Shown here piece after piece: positions 1 through 11,815 of a stretch of DNA of 64,000 nt. Below the pieces are notes generated by a model. The model worked only from the letters and a program-made list of their open reading frames with translations. It searched no databases and had not been told where the DNA came from. The translations under genes were made by a program, and so were the position numbers. The stretch comes from Robiginitalea aurantiaca. GTDB lineage: Bacteria; Bacteroidota; Bacteroidia; Flavobacteriales; Flavobacteriaceae. Location of the stretch: contig NZ_JAUDUY010000003.1 in assembly GCF_030380815.1 (NCBI RefSeq), positions 62,001 through 126,000 on the forward strand, given 5' to 3'. Numbering within the stretch: position 1 is the first letter of the stretch; each line of letters begins with the position of its first letter.

Positions 1-114
1 TTCAAGTTGAAATCTTAGAAATACTAATTATAGAACATAAATTTTAAATCAAATTACTAAGGCAGATATTTTGGTGACTAAAGTCGATTCTTAAAAGTTA
101 TTTATATAGAAAAT

Positions 115-1626
115 CTAACTTTTGATAGCCATCAATAACTCCTTTTTAAAAATTGTAATAATCAGTAAGGTGTAAATAACAAACATTAATGCTCCCTTTA
201 GAATTATAACTTCAATTAACATTAGAGAACTTTCGGGGATGAATGCTAAAACAATAACGGACAAACAAATACTTAAAATAAATAGAAGTTTTTTCCATGT
301 TCTATTTTTTTTTAATGGAAATATATTCCCCCAATAAACACCTTGTTTCTTGGCCATTATAACGGATACTATACTTAGAACAATCATATTAAAAAGTGGG
401 ATAAATGATAGACCCCAGACCCCAAACATTTTAACGGCAAAAAAGCTAAAAATTGCGCTGGCAAGTTGAGACAAAGTCCAAAAGAAATATAATTTTTTAG
501 CCCCACCCAAAGCCACTGCAGATTTTCTAAAAAGAGCAGACATCATAATGAATGCTATACCAATCGTGTTTAGTATCAACATTATATAGGCTGTTTGGAA
601 TTCTGGTTCAGTCAGCTGGTCATTCTTCCAGAGAATTTGTAAAACTGATTTACCGATAACTACTGCCAAGCATATTTGAAGTATTCCAACAAGTCCCAAA
701 AACAATAATGGAGCTCTAAGATACGAGGCCAAATTACTCTCACCCTGAGCAACTTTCTTGGAAAATTTGGAAAAGAAAACCGTATTAATAGGGGTAAGTA
801 TAATACTTCGCGCCCTGCTACTAAGCTGCCTGGTATAACTAAAAATCGAAAGAATTCCTTCCGGCATTAAACTCGCCATTGCCGTTAGAATCACATTAAA
901 TAATTGAGTAGCTCCAACGTAGCCGGATGTTGTAAAAAGCACCTTAAAGAATTTATTTAAATCGAATTCATTAGTATTATAAACCAATTTATATCGAAAA
1001 CCTATTTTGTTTAAATAGTACAAACCGAGCAAAAACTCGACTATTTTTCCAATTAATAAAGCATATATAAGAATCCAAATACCAAATTTGTTGTGATATA
1101 CTAATATTAAACCCACTGAGATAATACTATTTACTAGGGCAGTAACCTCAGCTCGCCCGTAAACCTGTTCTGCATTTAAGGTAGTATTAATAAAAGATGC
1201 GATGATATTGAAAAGAATAAGAATTAACGAGGCCTGGAAAAGGGAGGTCGCGAGTTCCTGATTATTATTTACTAAGCCAGGCCCCATTATAGAAATAACC
1301 CAATATGCTCCAAAATAGAGTAATAACAAGATAAATATTAGAAATAACGTTACTCTGTTTAAGACTGCGGAAAGAAGTTTTGACGAGGACTCAATGCCGT
1401 TGCGTTCCTTTTCTTTAATATATTCAGGCAAAAAGACTTCAGCTAATTGTCCGCCTTGAGTTAAAGAGCTTACTAGGTATAAGGCTGACGTTGCCACGAA
1501 ATATGCGTCAACAGAACCGTTTGCGCCGAAGTAGCGAACCTGTAATACTGAGTAAACCAAACCGAATATTGCTCCAAATAATTTTAGGACAGTTAGCTTT
1601 CCAACGGCTTTAATAGAAGAAATCAA
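115..1626 (-). CDS. Polysaccharide/lipid-linked oligosaccharide flippase (Wzx/MurJ-like)
   Basis: Predicted inner-membrane flippase of the MOP superfamily that would move an undecaprenyl-linked repeat unit to the periplasmic face. The 503 aa protein is hydrophobic almost throughout, with roughly 12-14 membrane segments. Its N-terminus (ISSIKAVGKLTVLKLFGAIFG, then a YFGANGSVDAYFVA stretch near residue 32) resembles MurJ/MviN-like proteins found in polysaccharide loci. It lies 11 nt after the upstream gene and is the last gene of the operon seen here; the first 114 bases of the window hold only AT-rich sequence with no visible gene. The gene is much more AT-rich than the right-hand part of the locus. 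The superfamily is clear, but the exact substrate (O-unit or capsule repeat) is inferred from context only. Confidence 0.8.
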   Translation of the reverse strand: MISSIKAVGKLTVLKLFGAIFGLVYSVLQVRYFGANGSVDAYFVATSALYLVSSLTQGGQLAEVFLPEYIKEKERNGIESSSKLLSAVLNRVTLFLIFILLLLYFGAYWVISIMGPGLVNNNQELATSLFQASLILILFNIIASFINTTLNAEQVYGRAEVTALVNSIISVGLILVYHNKFGIWILIYALLIGKIVEFLLGLYYLNKIGFRYKLVYNTNEFDLNKFFKVLFTTSGYVGATQLFNVILTAMASLMPEGILSIFSYTRQLSSRARSIILTPINTVFFSKFSKKVAQGESNLASYLRAPLLFLGLVGILQICLAVVIGKSVLQILWKNDQLTEPEFQTAYIMLILNTIGIAFIMMSALFRKSAVALGGAKKLYFFWTLSQLASAIFSFFAVKMFGVWGLSFIPLFNMIVLSIVSVIMAKKQGVYWGNIFPLKKNRTWKKLLFILSICLSVIVLAFIPESSLMLIEVIILKGALMFVIYTLLIITIFKKELLMAIKS

Positions 1627-1637
1627 ATGCTTCTAGA

Positions 1638-3254
1638 CTATTTAAAAATAAAATCAGCAAAGGGTTCCTCACCGGAGATTCTTCGAATTATTTTATTGAT
1701 TGGGGCGTCTGAATCCTTTTTAAGTTCATCGTAAGAATAATATCCATAACCATTGAAAAGATTTGATTTGGTATAGCTCATTGGCATTTGATGTTGATAT
1801 TCAAACATCATCAAATAAAAGTATTTACGAGATAGATGTTTTTGATCTGGTAAAGGACTTGGTTCAGAGATCAATTTATCTATAATTTCAAAATAGTTTT
1901 TACGGTTCTGAGCATCATACGTAAAACCTTTTCCCCTATAATGTGTGTCAGAGATTAGAATGACAGGTTTTTCAGCGATAGCCATTTCCAAACCGACTGT
2001 GGAAGTATGGACAACGCCGATATCAGAAATATCTAAAACGTCAAAAGAATTAATATTATCATCTGGATTTATAATAGTTACATTCTCTGGGATTTTTCGA
2101 TTAAATGCATTAACAACTAGTTCTCCATAGCGCCCTTCTGTCCCTAAAACTTTTTCAGCCGGATGTATGCGGACTAAAAAATGAATATTGTTCTGAATTT
2201 TGAGCGTTTTGATAGTGTCAACAATACATTCTATGGGCGATTTAAAGGCAATGTCTCTTGATACATTTGCCGCATCCCAAATAAGGTTAGTAAAAAAGGT
2301 CACGACAGTACTACCCTCTTTAATTCTAAGTTGTTCTTTGACTCTAGATAAATCCTTTGCTCTGCCCGAGAAGTTATATGAAAATACATCTCCTTTTTGC
2401 AGAATGCGTTGACGTAGGTACGCATCGACCTTTTGCTCTTCTTCTTCTGAAAGAGAGTGATTTTTTAATCGAACCCAGGATTCACGAAAATCCCAAACAG
2501 GGGAAGGTCTATTAAGATTGAAGTTGCAATGGCCTTTGGTTTTTGCCCTGTCGTAACATATGAAGTTTATTCCTTCCTTGCGGCAGTACTCAACAATGGG
2601 TTGCCAGGTACAGTAAATGCCGTGAGAAAATAAAACGTAGTTAAAAGCTTTTTTTTCGTGAAGATTTCTGATCTGGAAATAATTTATCAGAGCTGTGTGT
2701 AGAAATTTTTTTGCAACATCATATGCGTCCTCATCAAATTGTAAGGATTTATAGTAACGATACATAACGCCTTCGACTATTTCGCCAAAGCCAATCCCTT
2801 CATATTCGAAATTAAGAATAGCATCTAAATCATTATTCGGCAGACTATTAACAACCTCGTAAACAGCTGGATCAGGAGTAATAAAACTATATTTAACTTT
2901 TGAGGCTGTTAAGATTTCTTTGGCTTTAGACACATTATTCTTCCAAAAATCTTCTTTACCCTTTTGTTCAATTACTTTTTTTGTAATCAATTCATTAATT
3001 GGGATTTCCTCATTGTAGATATAGTACTCTACTTCAAATCCATTTTCTTTTAATAAATGGTATAGTAATATTTCCACCGGCGTTAGAAACATTTTTCCAA
3101 TACCAGCATAAATAAGAATTTTTCTATTCGAATCATTCCTTTTAAAGGTTTGCTCAAAAAATTTTTTATAATAAGCTGTTTCCAATCTTTGAGAAACTAA
3201 CTTTTGATATACTCTTTGAACAAATGGAGTGTTTCCGTAAATGCTTCTTTTCAA
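1638..3254 (-). CDS. Capsule-type surface carbohydrate biosynthesis protein (putative glycosyltransferase)
   Basis: A 538 aa soluble protein resembling the capsule polysaccharide biosynthesis (KpsC/KpsS-like, GT-B fold) and CDP-glycerol-transferase-like group. The N-terminal half has a Rossmann-like start (KILIYAGIGKMFLTPVEILLYHLL near residue 45), and the C-terminal part carries the typical nucleotide-sugar-site stretch HTSTVGLEMAIAEKPVI followed by a YRGKGFTYD motif. It starts one base after the stop of the acyltransferase gene upstream, so the two are co-transcribed. It is the only obvious glycosyltransferase candidate in the window; others probably lie beyond the left edge. Base composition is AT-rich like its two left-hand neighbours. 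Donor and acceptor sugars cannot be told from sequence. Confidence 0.65.
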   Translation of the reverse strand: MKRSIYGNTPFVQRVYQKLVSQRLETAYYKKFFEQTFKRNDSNRKILIYAGIGKMFLTPVEILLYHLLKENGFEVEYYIYNEEIPINELITKKVIEQKGKEDFWKNNVSKAKEILTASKVKYSFITPDPAVYEVVNSLPNNDLDAILNFEYEGIGFGEIVEGVMYRYYKSLQFDEDAYDVAKKFLHTALINYFQIRNLHEKKAFNYVLFSHGIYCTWQPIVEYCRKEGINFICYDRAKTKGHCNFNLNRPSPVWDFRESWVRLKNHSLSEEEEQKVDAYLRQRILQKGDVFSYNFSGRAKDLSRVKEQLRIKEGSTVVTFFTNLIWDAANVSRDIAFKSPIECIVDTIKTLKIQNNIHFLVRIHPAEKVLGTEGRYGELVVNAFNRKIPENVTIINPDDNINSFDVLDISDIGVVHTSTVGLEMAIAEKPVILISDTHYRGKGFTYDAQNRKNYFEIIDKLISEPSPLPDQKHLSRKYFYLMMFEYQHQMPMSYTKSNLFNGYGYYSYDELKKDSDAPINKIIRRISGEEPFADFIFK

Positions 3255-3255
3255 A

Positions 3256-3894
3256 CTATTTCCATGTAGTATTAGACTGTATTACTTTTGCAGGGTTGCC
3301 TGCGGCAATTGAATTTGGGGGAATGCTTTTTACAACAACACTTCCCGATCCAATGATAGTGCCTGATCCTATTGTCACTCCCTTTAGAATTGTAGTTTTA
3401 GAACCAATTAACACTTTGTCGCCAATAATAATGGGCTTATGAGATTTAGGATTTGTTCCTACTAGATGAAAATCATCATCAAGTATTTGACAATCCCAGG
3501 AAATTGCACAATGCTCACCGATGTGTATTTTTTCTCGTGTAAAAATTAATGTGTTAGGGTTGATGTACGTTCCGTTTCCTATTCTAAGGTTTCCGGACAC
3601 ATAAATTTTGCACCCTTTTGCTATTCTTACAAAGCCATTAATCTGAACCTTACCAGTTTTATAAACTCTAAATACCCCTCTGCTTTTTGGTTGAAATCCC
3701 ATTTGATTACTTAAAAATCCTAAATATAGCCGGCCTCGATTTTCTATTTCCCCATGGTTCTTAAAATCAAAATAAAACGACTTAAAGAATTTAAAATTAG
3801 TTAATGGCCCCCAAATTATAAAGGTGAAAAAATCATCAAATTGATTTTCTGATTTAAAGATTTTTTTTAAAATTTTTAAAAAGGATTTAGGCAA
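3256..3894 (-). CDS. Left-handed beta-helix (hexapeptide) acyltransferase
   Basis: A 212 aa protein whose C-terminal half (about residues 85-205) is built of hexapeptide repeats such as IGNGTYINPNTLIF and IIGSGSVVVKSIPPNSIAAG, ending in GNPAKVI. This is the signature of the maa/nodL/wbbJ acetyltransferase family. Such enzymes transfer acetyl or other acyl groups from acyl-CoA to sugars, so it probably decorates the polysaccharide made by this locus. The N-terminal about 80 residues are basic and unusual for the family. An 81 nt gap separates it from the sulfotransferase gene upstream, and one base from the capsule gene downstream. Family is secure; the substrate is not known. Confidence 0.8.
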   Translation of the reverse strand: MPKSFLKILKKIFKSENQFDDFFTFIIWGPLTNFKFFKSFYFDFKNHGEIENRGRLYLGFLSNQMGFQPKSRGVFRVYKTGKVQINGFVRIAKGCKIYVSGNLRIGNGTYINPNTLIFTREKIHIGEHCAISWDCQILDDDFHLVGTNPKSHKPIIIGDKVLIGSKTTILKGVTIGSGTIIGSGSVVVKSIPPNSIAAGNPAKVIQSNTTWK

Positions 3895-3975
3895 AAGATT
3901 CTTCTGTTTAATGTTATCTCATTATGATTTAAGGTAATTTACTAACCATGTCAAATTTTATTAAATCTTATGGTA

Positions 3976-5124
3976 TTAGGTTGCGCCACTTACAGCTACT
4001 AACCCTTTCTTAGCCTTTATGTGCAATCTATTTTCTTTAAAGAAAACAAACTGATACATCGTGACTAATTGAAATATATAGTGTTGAAGACTTGATCCTT
4101 TAAATGGAAAGAGCAGGTAAAATAAGGCAAAAACCTTATTTTGAGTGCTAAGTTTCGTAGGTGGCCATTCCTTCAAATATAAAAGATGTAGCTGCCTTTC
4201 ATTCCAATTGGTAATTTTATGATATTGATCTACTCTTTTCAAAGCGGTATTGTCTAACGTGGTCTTATCGGAGAAAACAGATCCTGACATGGCCGGAACG
4301 CCTAATCTTGTTGGACTTGTAGGAGTGTTTTCGTCCTTGAGATCTAACCAATTAGATATAGATTGTAAGTTCTTTTTTGAGTTTTCAACAAGCTCTTCAA
4401 AATAGATAAGTTTGTAAGACTCTTCGCCAATATCCTTTAAATTCCTTTTCGCTAAGTTTATAGATGTCTGATCAATCTCAACATGACCAAGCACAAAATT
4501 AACTCGATTTATATGTCCCAATCTTTGACCATTCTTATTTTTCTGATATAATCTTCTCGTTTTGGCAGAGGTATATCTTGAGATTGGGTTTCTTAGTATT
4601 TGAAGAAATCTAAATTCGGGATAAATATCAAATGCTTCTTTGGCGAAAACTTCAGTAAAAAAGGGTTGCTTAAAAACCACGTACTGTAAAGTTTCCAACT
4701 TTTTTCTGGCATATTCATTACTCTGAACAAGGGCAAAAGCTAGTGCCTTAAAAATAATCTCAAGAGTTATTATGGAATTGCCAATATATTCCAAATAATA
4801 CTTACGAAATGCTACTGCATCTATAGAAATTAATAAATCGTTGCTGTATTCTTTTCGAATTTTGTAGGCATAATTTTTAAGCCTATGTTCATCGGCTAAA
4901 ATAGCCTGTTGTCCAGTGTTTTTTTTTGATATAAAATCAGCAGTAAAGTATTCGAGATTATTTTGATTCCGATAAAATTGTTCAAAAACGGAATGCTCAA
5001 GTGGAAATACTAACATATTTGGATGACTATCCAAAAGGTTAGAAAGTAATGTGGTTCCACTTCTTGGCGCACCACCAATAAATAAGAGTTTAGCGTTCTG
5101 TATTTTTTCTACCACGCCGTCCAT
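3976..5124 (-). CDS. Sulfotransferase family protein
   Basis: A 382 aa PAPS-dependent sulfotransferase-like protein. The 5'-phosphosulfate-binding P-loop-like motif GGAPRSGTTLLSNLLDS is at about residues 17-33, and a 3'-phosphate-binding type region (FLQILRNPISRYTSAK) follows near residue 195. Family members transfer sulfate to carbohydrate hydroxyls or amines, which points to a sulfated glycan, common in marine flavobacteria. The start overlaps the end of the SDR gene by 16 nt, so the two are translationally linked. No signal peptide is visible, so it would act in the cytosol on a nucleotide-sugar or lipid-linked intermediate. PAPS-synthesis genes are not in the window. Confidence 0.75.
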   Translation of the reverse strand: MDGVVEKIQNAKLLFIGGAPRSGTTLLSNLLDSHPNMLVFPLEHSVFEQFYRNQNNLEYFTADFISKKNTGQQAILADEHRLKNYAYKIRKEYSNDLLISIDAVAFRKYYLEYIGNSIITLEIIFKALAFALVQSNEYARKKLETLQYVVFKQPFFTEVFAKEAFDIYPEFRFLQILRNPISRYTSAKTRRLYQKNKNGQRLGHINRVNFVLGHVEIDQTSINLAKRNLKDIGEESYKLIYFEELVENSKKNLQSISNWLDLKDENTPTSPTRLGVPAMSGSVFSDKTTLDNTALKRVDQYHKITNWNERQLHLLYLKEWPPTKLSTQNKVFALFYLLFPFKGSSLQHYIFQLVTMYQFVFFKENRLHIKAKKGLVAVSGAT

Positions 5125-5927
5125 CCCCCGTCAACAATTAGGTTCGCTCCCGTCATATACCGAGAAGCATCGGACATTAAAAAAAGGATAGCCCCCTGAT
5201 AGTCTTCAGCTTTGGCCATTCTGCCAAGGGGGGTGAGCCGGGTATAGTTCGAAATAAATTCTTCGGATTGGTTATTGAAAACCCCACCCGGGCTTAGGCA
5301 ATTCGCCCTGATATTCTGCTCAGCTAAATGAGTGGCAAGGTAGCGGGTGAAATTTATCAAAGCGGCCTTGGAGGTACCGTAGGCCACCGGGGAATTAATC
5401 CCGGAATCCCCATAGATGCTTTTATTGGCACTGACCTTTCCATAGGTGGAGGAGATGTTGACAATCACTCCGCCCTTATTTTTTTTGAATAGGGGAATGA
5501 CTCCCTGACTCATCAGAAAGGCACCTTTAAGGTTTACATCGTGAACCATATCCCAGGCTTCTTCGGGGTAGTTTTCAAAATCGGCAAAGAAGTTTGAGGA
5601 AGTGTCCAGTTTACGGGTATTCCCTTTGAAGTGAAAACAGTTCACCAGACCGTACAGAGATCCAAAAGTAGCCTCGAGTTGCTCAAAAAATGTGGTGACA
5701 GAAGCTCTGCTGGAAACATCGAGTTTCTCTATGGTAATTTTTTCGGCTAGGTTCCCGTCAAGCTCGCTCAACTTATCCTTCGCCATTTCGACGTCTATGT
5801 CTGCAAGGACAACGGAAGCTCCGGCATCTGCCAGGATTTCACAAAAAGCAAATCCGATCTGTCCGGCCCCCCCGGCGACCACGATGGTTTTTCCTGTGAG
5901 ATCGAAGAGTTTATGATGTTGTTTCAT
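5109..5927 (-). CDS. Short-chain dehydrogenase/reductase (SDR)
   Basis: A 272 aa classical SDR. It has the N-terminal NAD(P)-binding GGAGQIGFAF motif (residues 18-27), an acidic residue after beta-2 (LADID) that favours NAD, the NISST catalytic-serine strand, and the YxxxK pair in AYGTSKAAL. The C-terminal IVDGGWTAW is typical. It overlaps the upstream Gfo/Idh/MocA gene by 4 nt and the downstream sulfotransferase by 16 nt. In nonulosonic acid and amino-sugar loci, such SDRs reduce or oxidise a sugar carbonyl, so I infer a sugar-modifying role. Specific substrate unknown. Confidence 0.8.
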   Translation of the reverse strand: MKQHHKLFDLTGKTIVVAGGAGQIGFAFCEILADAGASVVLADIDVEMAKDKLSELDGNLAEKITIEKLDVSSRASVTTFFEQLEATFGSLYGLVNCFHFKGNTRKLDTSSNFFADFENYPEEAWDMVHDVNLKGAFLMSQGVIPLFKKNKGGVIVNISSTYGKVSANKSIYGDSGINSPVAYGTSKAALINFTRYLATHLAEQNIRANCLSPGGVFNNQSEEFISNYTRLTPLGRMAKAEDYQGAILFLMSDASRYMTGANLIVDGGWTAW

Positions 5928-6907
5928 GTATGGATTCTTTGTCCTGTATTGCTCGATTCATGCATTTTGAGCATTAGTTCCGTATTCGAGACTGCGTGCT
6001 TCCCGTCCAGCTCATGTGTTGCAGTTCCGCTTTCAATTAGGGAGAGAAAATGCTGAACTTCTTCTGTATAAAGGCCATTCACATCAAAGGGTTCCTGAAT
6101 AGTGATTGCTTCAGGTTTTTCTTTGTGCTTTTGGATGATGACCTTATTTTCATGCCAGTCCCATAGAATTTCGCCTTCATCACAACGGATCTTGATATTG
6201 CGATCGTAATCTTTTTGCAAATAATTCAGATGTAGGCTAACGGTTTTCTCCCGGTATCCGAAAATGGCTTCACAAACTTCCTCCACATCGATTTTGAGTC
6301 GGTTCAAGTTTCGGGCTTCACAAACAACAGATTCGGGTTTGCCGAAAAAATATTGTATCAGATCGAGTTCATGAGTGATCGTATTGATTACCCCCCCACC
6401 GAGTTCGGACCGGGCCGCATAACTGATATGATAGTCTTCCCATGGATGCCAGTAGGGCAAATAACTTCCAAATTCAAAACGAGCCGAATAAACTTCGCCC
6501 AGTCGTTTTTCGTTAAGCAAGGTTTTAATGCGCCGTACCAAAGGGTGGTAGCGAAGCATAAAGCCGATAAAAAAGGTTCCGGTATACCCAGAGAGGAGCG
6601 CCTCTGCCTTTTGCATTCCCTCTGAATTGTGGATCAGGGGCTTCTCCATAAAGACGTGGAGGTTGTTTTTGATTCCCCATTCCAAACCTTCATTGTGAAG
6701 GGAAGTCGGGGTACATATAAAAATGGCGTCTAACCCAAGCTTTTCGGCTTCGACATAAGAGTTCAGCACGGCAACATTGAATTCTTTTTCAAATGACGGG
6801 TCCTGGTAACGCTTTAAAACCCAAATGGAATGATCGCCGAGGATTTGAAGGTTTTTAATGTGCCGCTGACCTATAGAGCCACCTCCAATAATTAGAAAAT
6901 TTGCCAA
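5924..6907 (-). CDS. Gfo/Idh/MocA-family sugar oxidoreductase
   Basis: A 327 aa NAD(P)-dependent oxidoreductase. A Rossmann GGGSIGQRHIKNL motif sits at residues 8-20, the characteristic EKP triad lysine is in FMEKPL (about residue 95), and a C-terminal alpha/beta domain follows with an HELD-L-Y-F-GKPESV region. Members oxidise or epimerise sugars and nucleotide sugars. It overlaps the SDR downstream by 4 nt and begins 3 nt after the methyltransferase upstream. An adjacent Gfo/Idh/MocA and SDR pair is common in nonulosonic acid gene clusters. Exact step not determinable. Confidence 0.82.
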   Translation of the reverse strand: MANFLIIGGGSIGQRHIKNLQILGDHSIWVLKRYQDPSFEKEFNVAVLNSYVEAEKLGLDAIFICTPTSLHNEGLEWGIKNNLHVFMEKPLIHNSEGMQKAEALLSGYTGTFFIGFMLRYHPLVRRIKTLLNEKRLGEVYSARFEFGSYLPYWHPWEDYHISYAARSELGGGVINTITHELDLIQYFFGKPESVVCEARNLNRLKIDVEEVCEAIFGYREKTVSLHLNYLQKDYDRNIKIRCDEGEILWDWHENKVIIQKHKEKPEAITIQEPFDVNGLYTEEVQHFLSLIESGTATHELDGKHAVSNTELMLKMHESSNTGQRIHT

Positions 6908-6910
6908 TCT

Positions 6911-9839
<2,929 letters not shown>

Positions 9840-9878
9840 TTATATTTTTATTGACTAATTAGGAAGCGTAATGAGTTG

Positions 9879-10757
9879 TCACTTTTCCTCAACCCGTTTC
9901 ATTAAATATTGTCCATAACCTGTGTTCGCCAAGGGTTCTGCGAGCTCGAGTAGTTTTTCTTTGGTGATAAATTCACGTTCGAAGGCGATCTCCTCAAGGC
10001 AAGCTATTTTAAGACCCTGTCTTTTTTCGATGGTCTGGATAAAACTGCTGGCCTCCAGCAGGGAGTCATACGTGCCGCAGTCCAGCCAGGCGTATCCCCG
10101 CCCCAGCAGGTTTACTTTGAGCTGGCCTTTTTCTAAAAAGGCCTGGTTTACAGCGGTAATCTCGAGTTCTCCACGGGCAGAGGGAGTGATTTTTTTTGCG
10201 ATCTGGACCACTTCATTGGTATAGAAGTAAAGCCCGACTACGGCATAGCTAGACTTGGGTTTGGCAGGTTTTTCCTCTATGGAAACGGCATCTCCGTCTT
10301 CATTAAATTCAACTACCCCATACCGTTCAGGATCCTCGACATAGTAACCAAAAACGGTGGATTTGCCCTCGTTCACAACTTGTGCTTTAGCCTGTAGTAA
10401 CTGCTGCGTCAATCCCTGTCCGTAAAAAATATTATCTCCCAGAATAAGGGCTACCTGGTCATTCCCAATAAATTCTGCTCCGATCAGGAAGGCCTGGGCG
10501 ATCCCCTCCGGGGCAGGCTGTACTTTATATGCAAGGGTCAGGCCAAAATCCGACCCATCGCCTAAGAGCTTCTGTATGTTCGGGAGGTCTTCCGGGGTCG
10601 AGATGATCAGGATTTCCCGGATGCCAGCCAACATAAGCACAGAAAGCGGGTAATAGATCATAGGCTTGTCGTAGACGTTCAGAAGTTGTTTGGAAACTCC
10701 CTTGGTAATGGGATACAAACGGGTTCCAGACCCCCCTGCCAGGACAATCCCTTTCAT
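9879..10757 (-). CDS. rmlA: Glucose-1-phosphate thymidylyltransferase
   Basis: Makes dTDP-glucose from glucose-1-phosphate and dTTP, the first step of dTDP-deoxysugar synthesis. The 292 aa length is the family norm. The N-terminal [18 protein letters not shown] signature and the [18 protein letters not shown] stretch match RmlA closely, and ILGDNIFYG carries the catalytic/metal Asp. It overlaps the end of rmlB by 4 nt. rmlC and rmlD are not in the window, so the product could be dTDP-4-keto-6-deoxyglucose feeding a different branch rather than rhamnose. Confidence 0.95.
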   Translation of the reverse strand: MKGIVLAGGSGTRLYPITKGVSKQLLNVYDKPMIYYPLSVLMLAGIREILIISTPEDLPNIQKLLGDGSDFGLTLAYKVQPAPEGIAQAFLIGAEFIGNDQVALILGDNIFYGQGLTQQLLQAKAQVVNEGKSTVFGYYVEDPERYGVVEFNEDGDAVSIEEKPAKPKSSYAVVGLYFYTNEVVQIAKKITPSARGELEITAVNQAFLEKGQLKVNLLGRGYAWLDCGTYDSLLEASSFIQTIEKRQGLKIACLEEIAFEREFITKEKLLELAEPLANTGYGQYLMKRVEEK

Positions 10758-11815
10758 GTGGCGTTGTATTGAGATTCGTAATACGACTGGTACCGTCCTG
10801 AAGTCACATTTTCAAGCCAGACGTCATTGGCAAGGTACCAGTCAATCGTTTTGTCAAGGCCTTCCTCAAAGGTAACCGAAGGTTGCCATTCGAGTTCGTC
10901 ACTTATTTTGGTTGCGTCAATCGCATAGCGTTTATCGTGTCCGGGCCGGTCCGTAATAAAGGAAATCAATTTTTCGGAATAACCGTCTACCCGGCCGAGT
11001 TTCTTGTCCATGAGCCGGCATAAGAGCCGGATTAGATCGATGTTCTGCCATTCGTTGAACCCACCCACATTGTAGGTTTCTTTCTGTTTACCCTTGTGGA
11101 AAATAAGGTCGATGGCCCGGGCATGGTCCAGCACATAGAGCCAGTCGCGGGTATACCTGCCATCGCCGTATACCGGGAGGGGGATTTCATTGATGATGTT
11201 ATTTATAAAAAGGGGAATCAGTTTTTCGGGAAACTGGTTCGGGCCGTAATTGTTGGAGCAATTCGAAATGATATAAGGCAGGCCATAGGTTTCCCCCCAT
11301 GCCCGGACAAAATGATCTGAGCTCGCCTTACTGGCCGAATAGGGGGAGTTGGGTTGGTATGGAGTTTGCTCGGTAAAATAACCTGTTGTACCCAGGGTGC
11401 CGTATACTTCATCTGTACTGATGTGATAAAATAGTTTTCCGTCCAAATCATCACCCCAATGGTCACGGGCAGCGGTAATCAGATTCAGGGTTCCCAGGAT
11501 ATTTGTGTGTACAAAAGCAAGGGGGTCGGATATGGACCGGTCCACATGGGACTCTGCCGCCAGGTGGATAACCTTATCAAAATGGTATTTTTTAAAAAGT
11601 ACCTGCATCCCTTCGGCATCCCGGATGTCCCCCCGAAGGAAGTGATAATTCTCAGCTTCTTCCACATCTTTTAAGTTCTCCAGGTTCCCCGCATAAGTCA
11701 GGGCATCCAGGTTGTAAATCTGGTATTCGGGATACGTATTGACAAAAAGCCGCACGACGTGTGAACCGATAAAACCGGCACCTCCGGTAATCAGAATGTT
11801 TGAACGGGGCGTCAT
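10754..11815 (-). CDS. rmlB: dTDP-glucose 4,6-dehydratase
   Basis: Converts dTDP-glucose to dTDP-4-keto-6-deoxyglucose with bound NAD. The 353 aa protein has the extended-SDR NAD motif [13 protein letters not shown] (residues 10-22), the [12 protein letters not shown] signature, the STDEVYG catalytic loop and the [10 protein letters not shown] Tyr-x3-Lys pair, plus the [16 protein letters not shown] substrate region. It overlaps the dehydrogenase gene upstream by 4 nt and rmlA downstream by 4 nt, so all three are one operon. No odd features. Confidence 0.96.
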   Translation of the reverse strand: MTPRSNILITGGAGFIGSHVVRLFVNTYPEYQIYNLDALTYAGNLENLKDVEEAENYHFLRGDIRDAEGMQVLFKKYHFDKVIHLAAESHVDRSISDPLAFVHTNILGTLNLITAARDHWGDDLDGKLFYHISTDEVYGTLGTTGYFTEQTPYQPNSPYSASKASSDHFVRAWGETYGLPYIISNCSNNYGPNQFPEKLIPLFINNIINEIPLPVYGDGRYTRDWLYVLDHARAIDLIFHKGKQKETYNVGGFNEWQNIDLIRLLCRLMDKKLGRVDGYSEKLISFITDRPGHDKRYAIDATKISDELEWQPSVTFEEGLDKTIDWYLANDVWLENVTSGRYQSYYESQYNAT

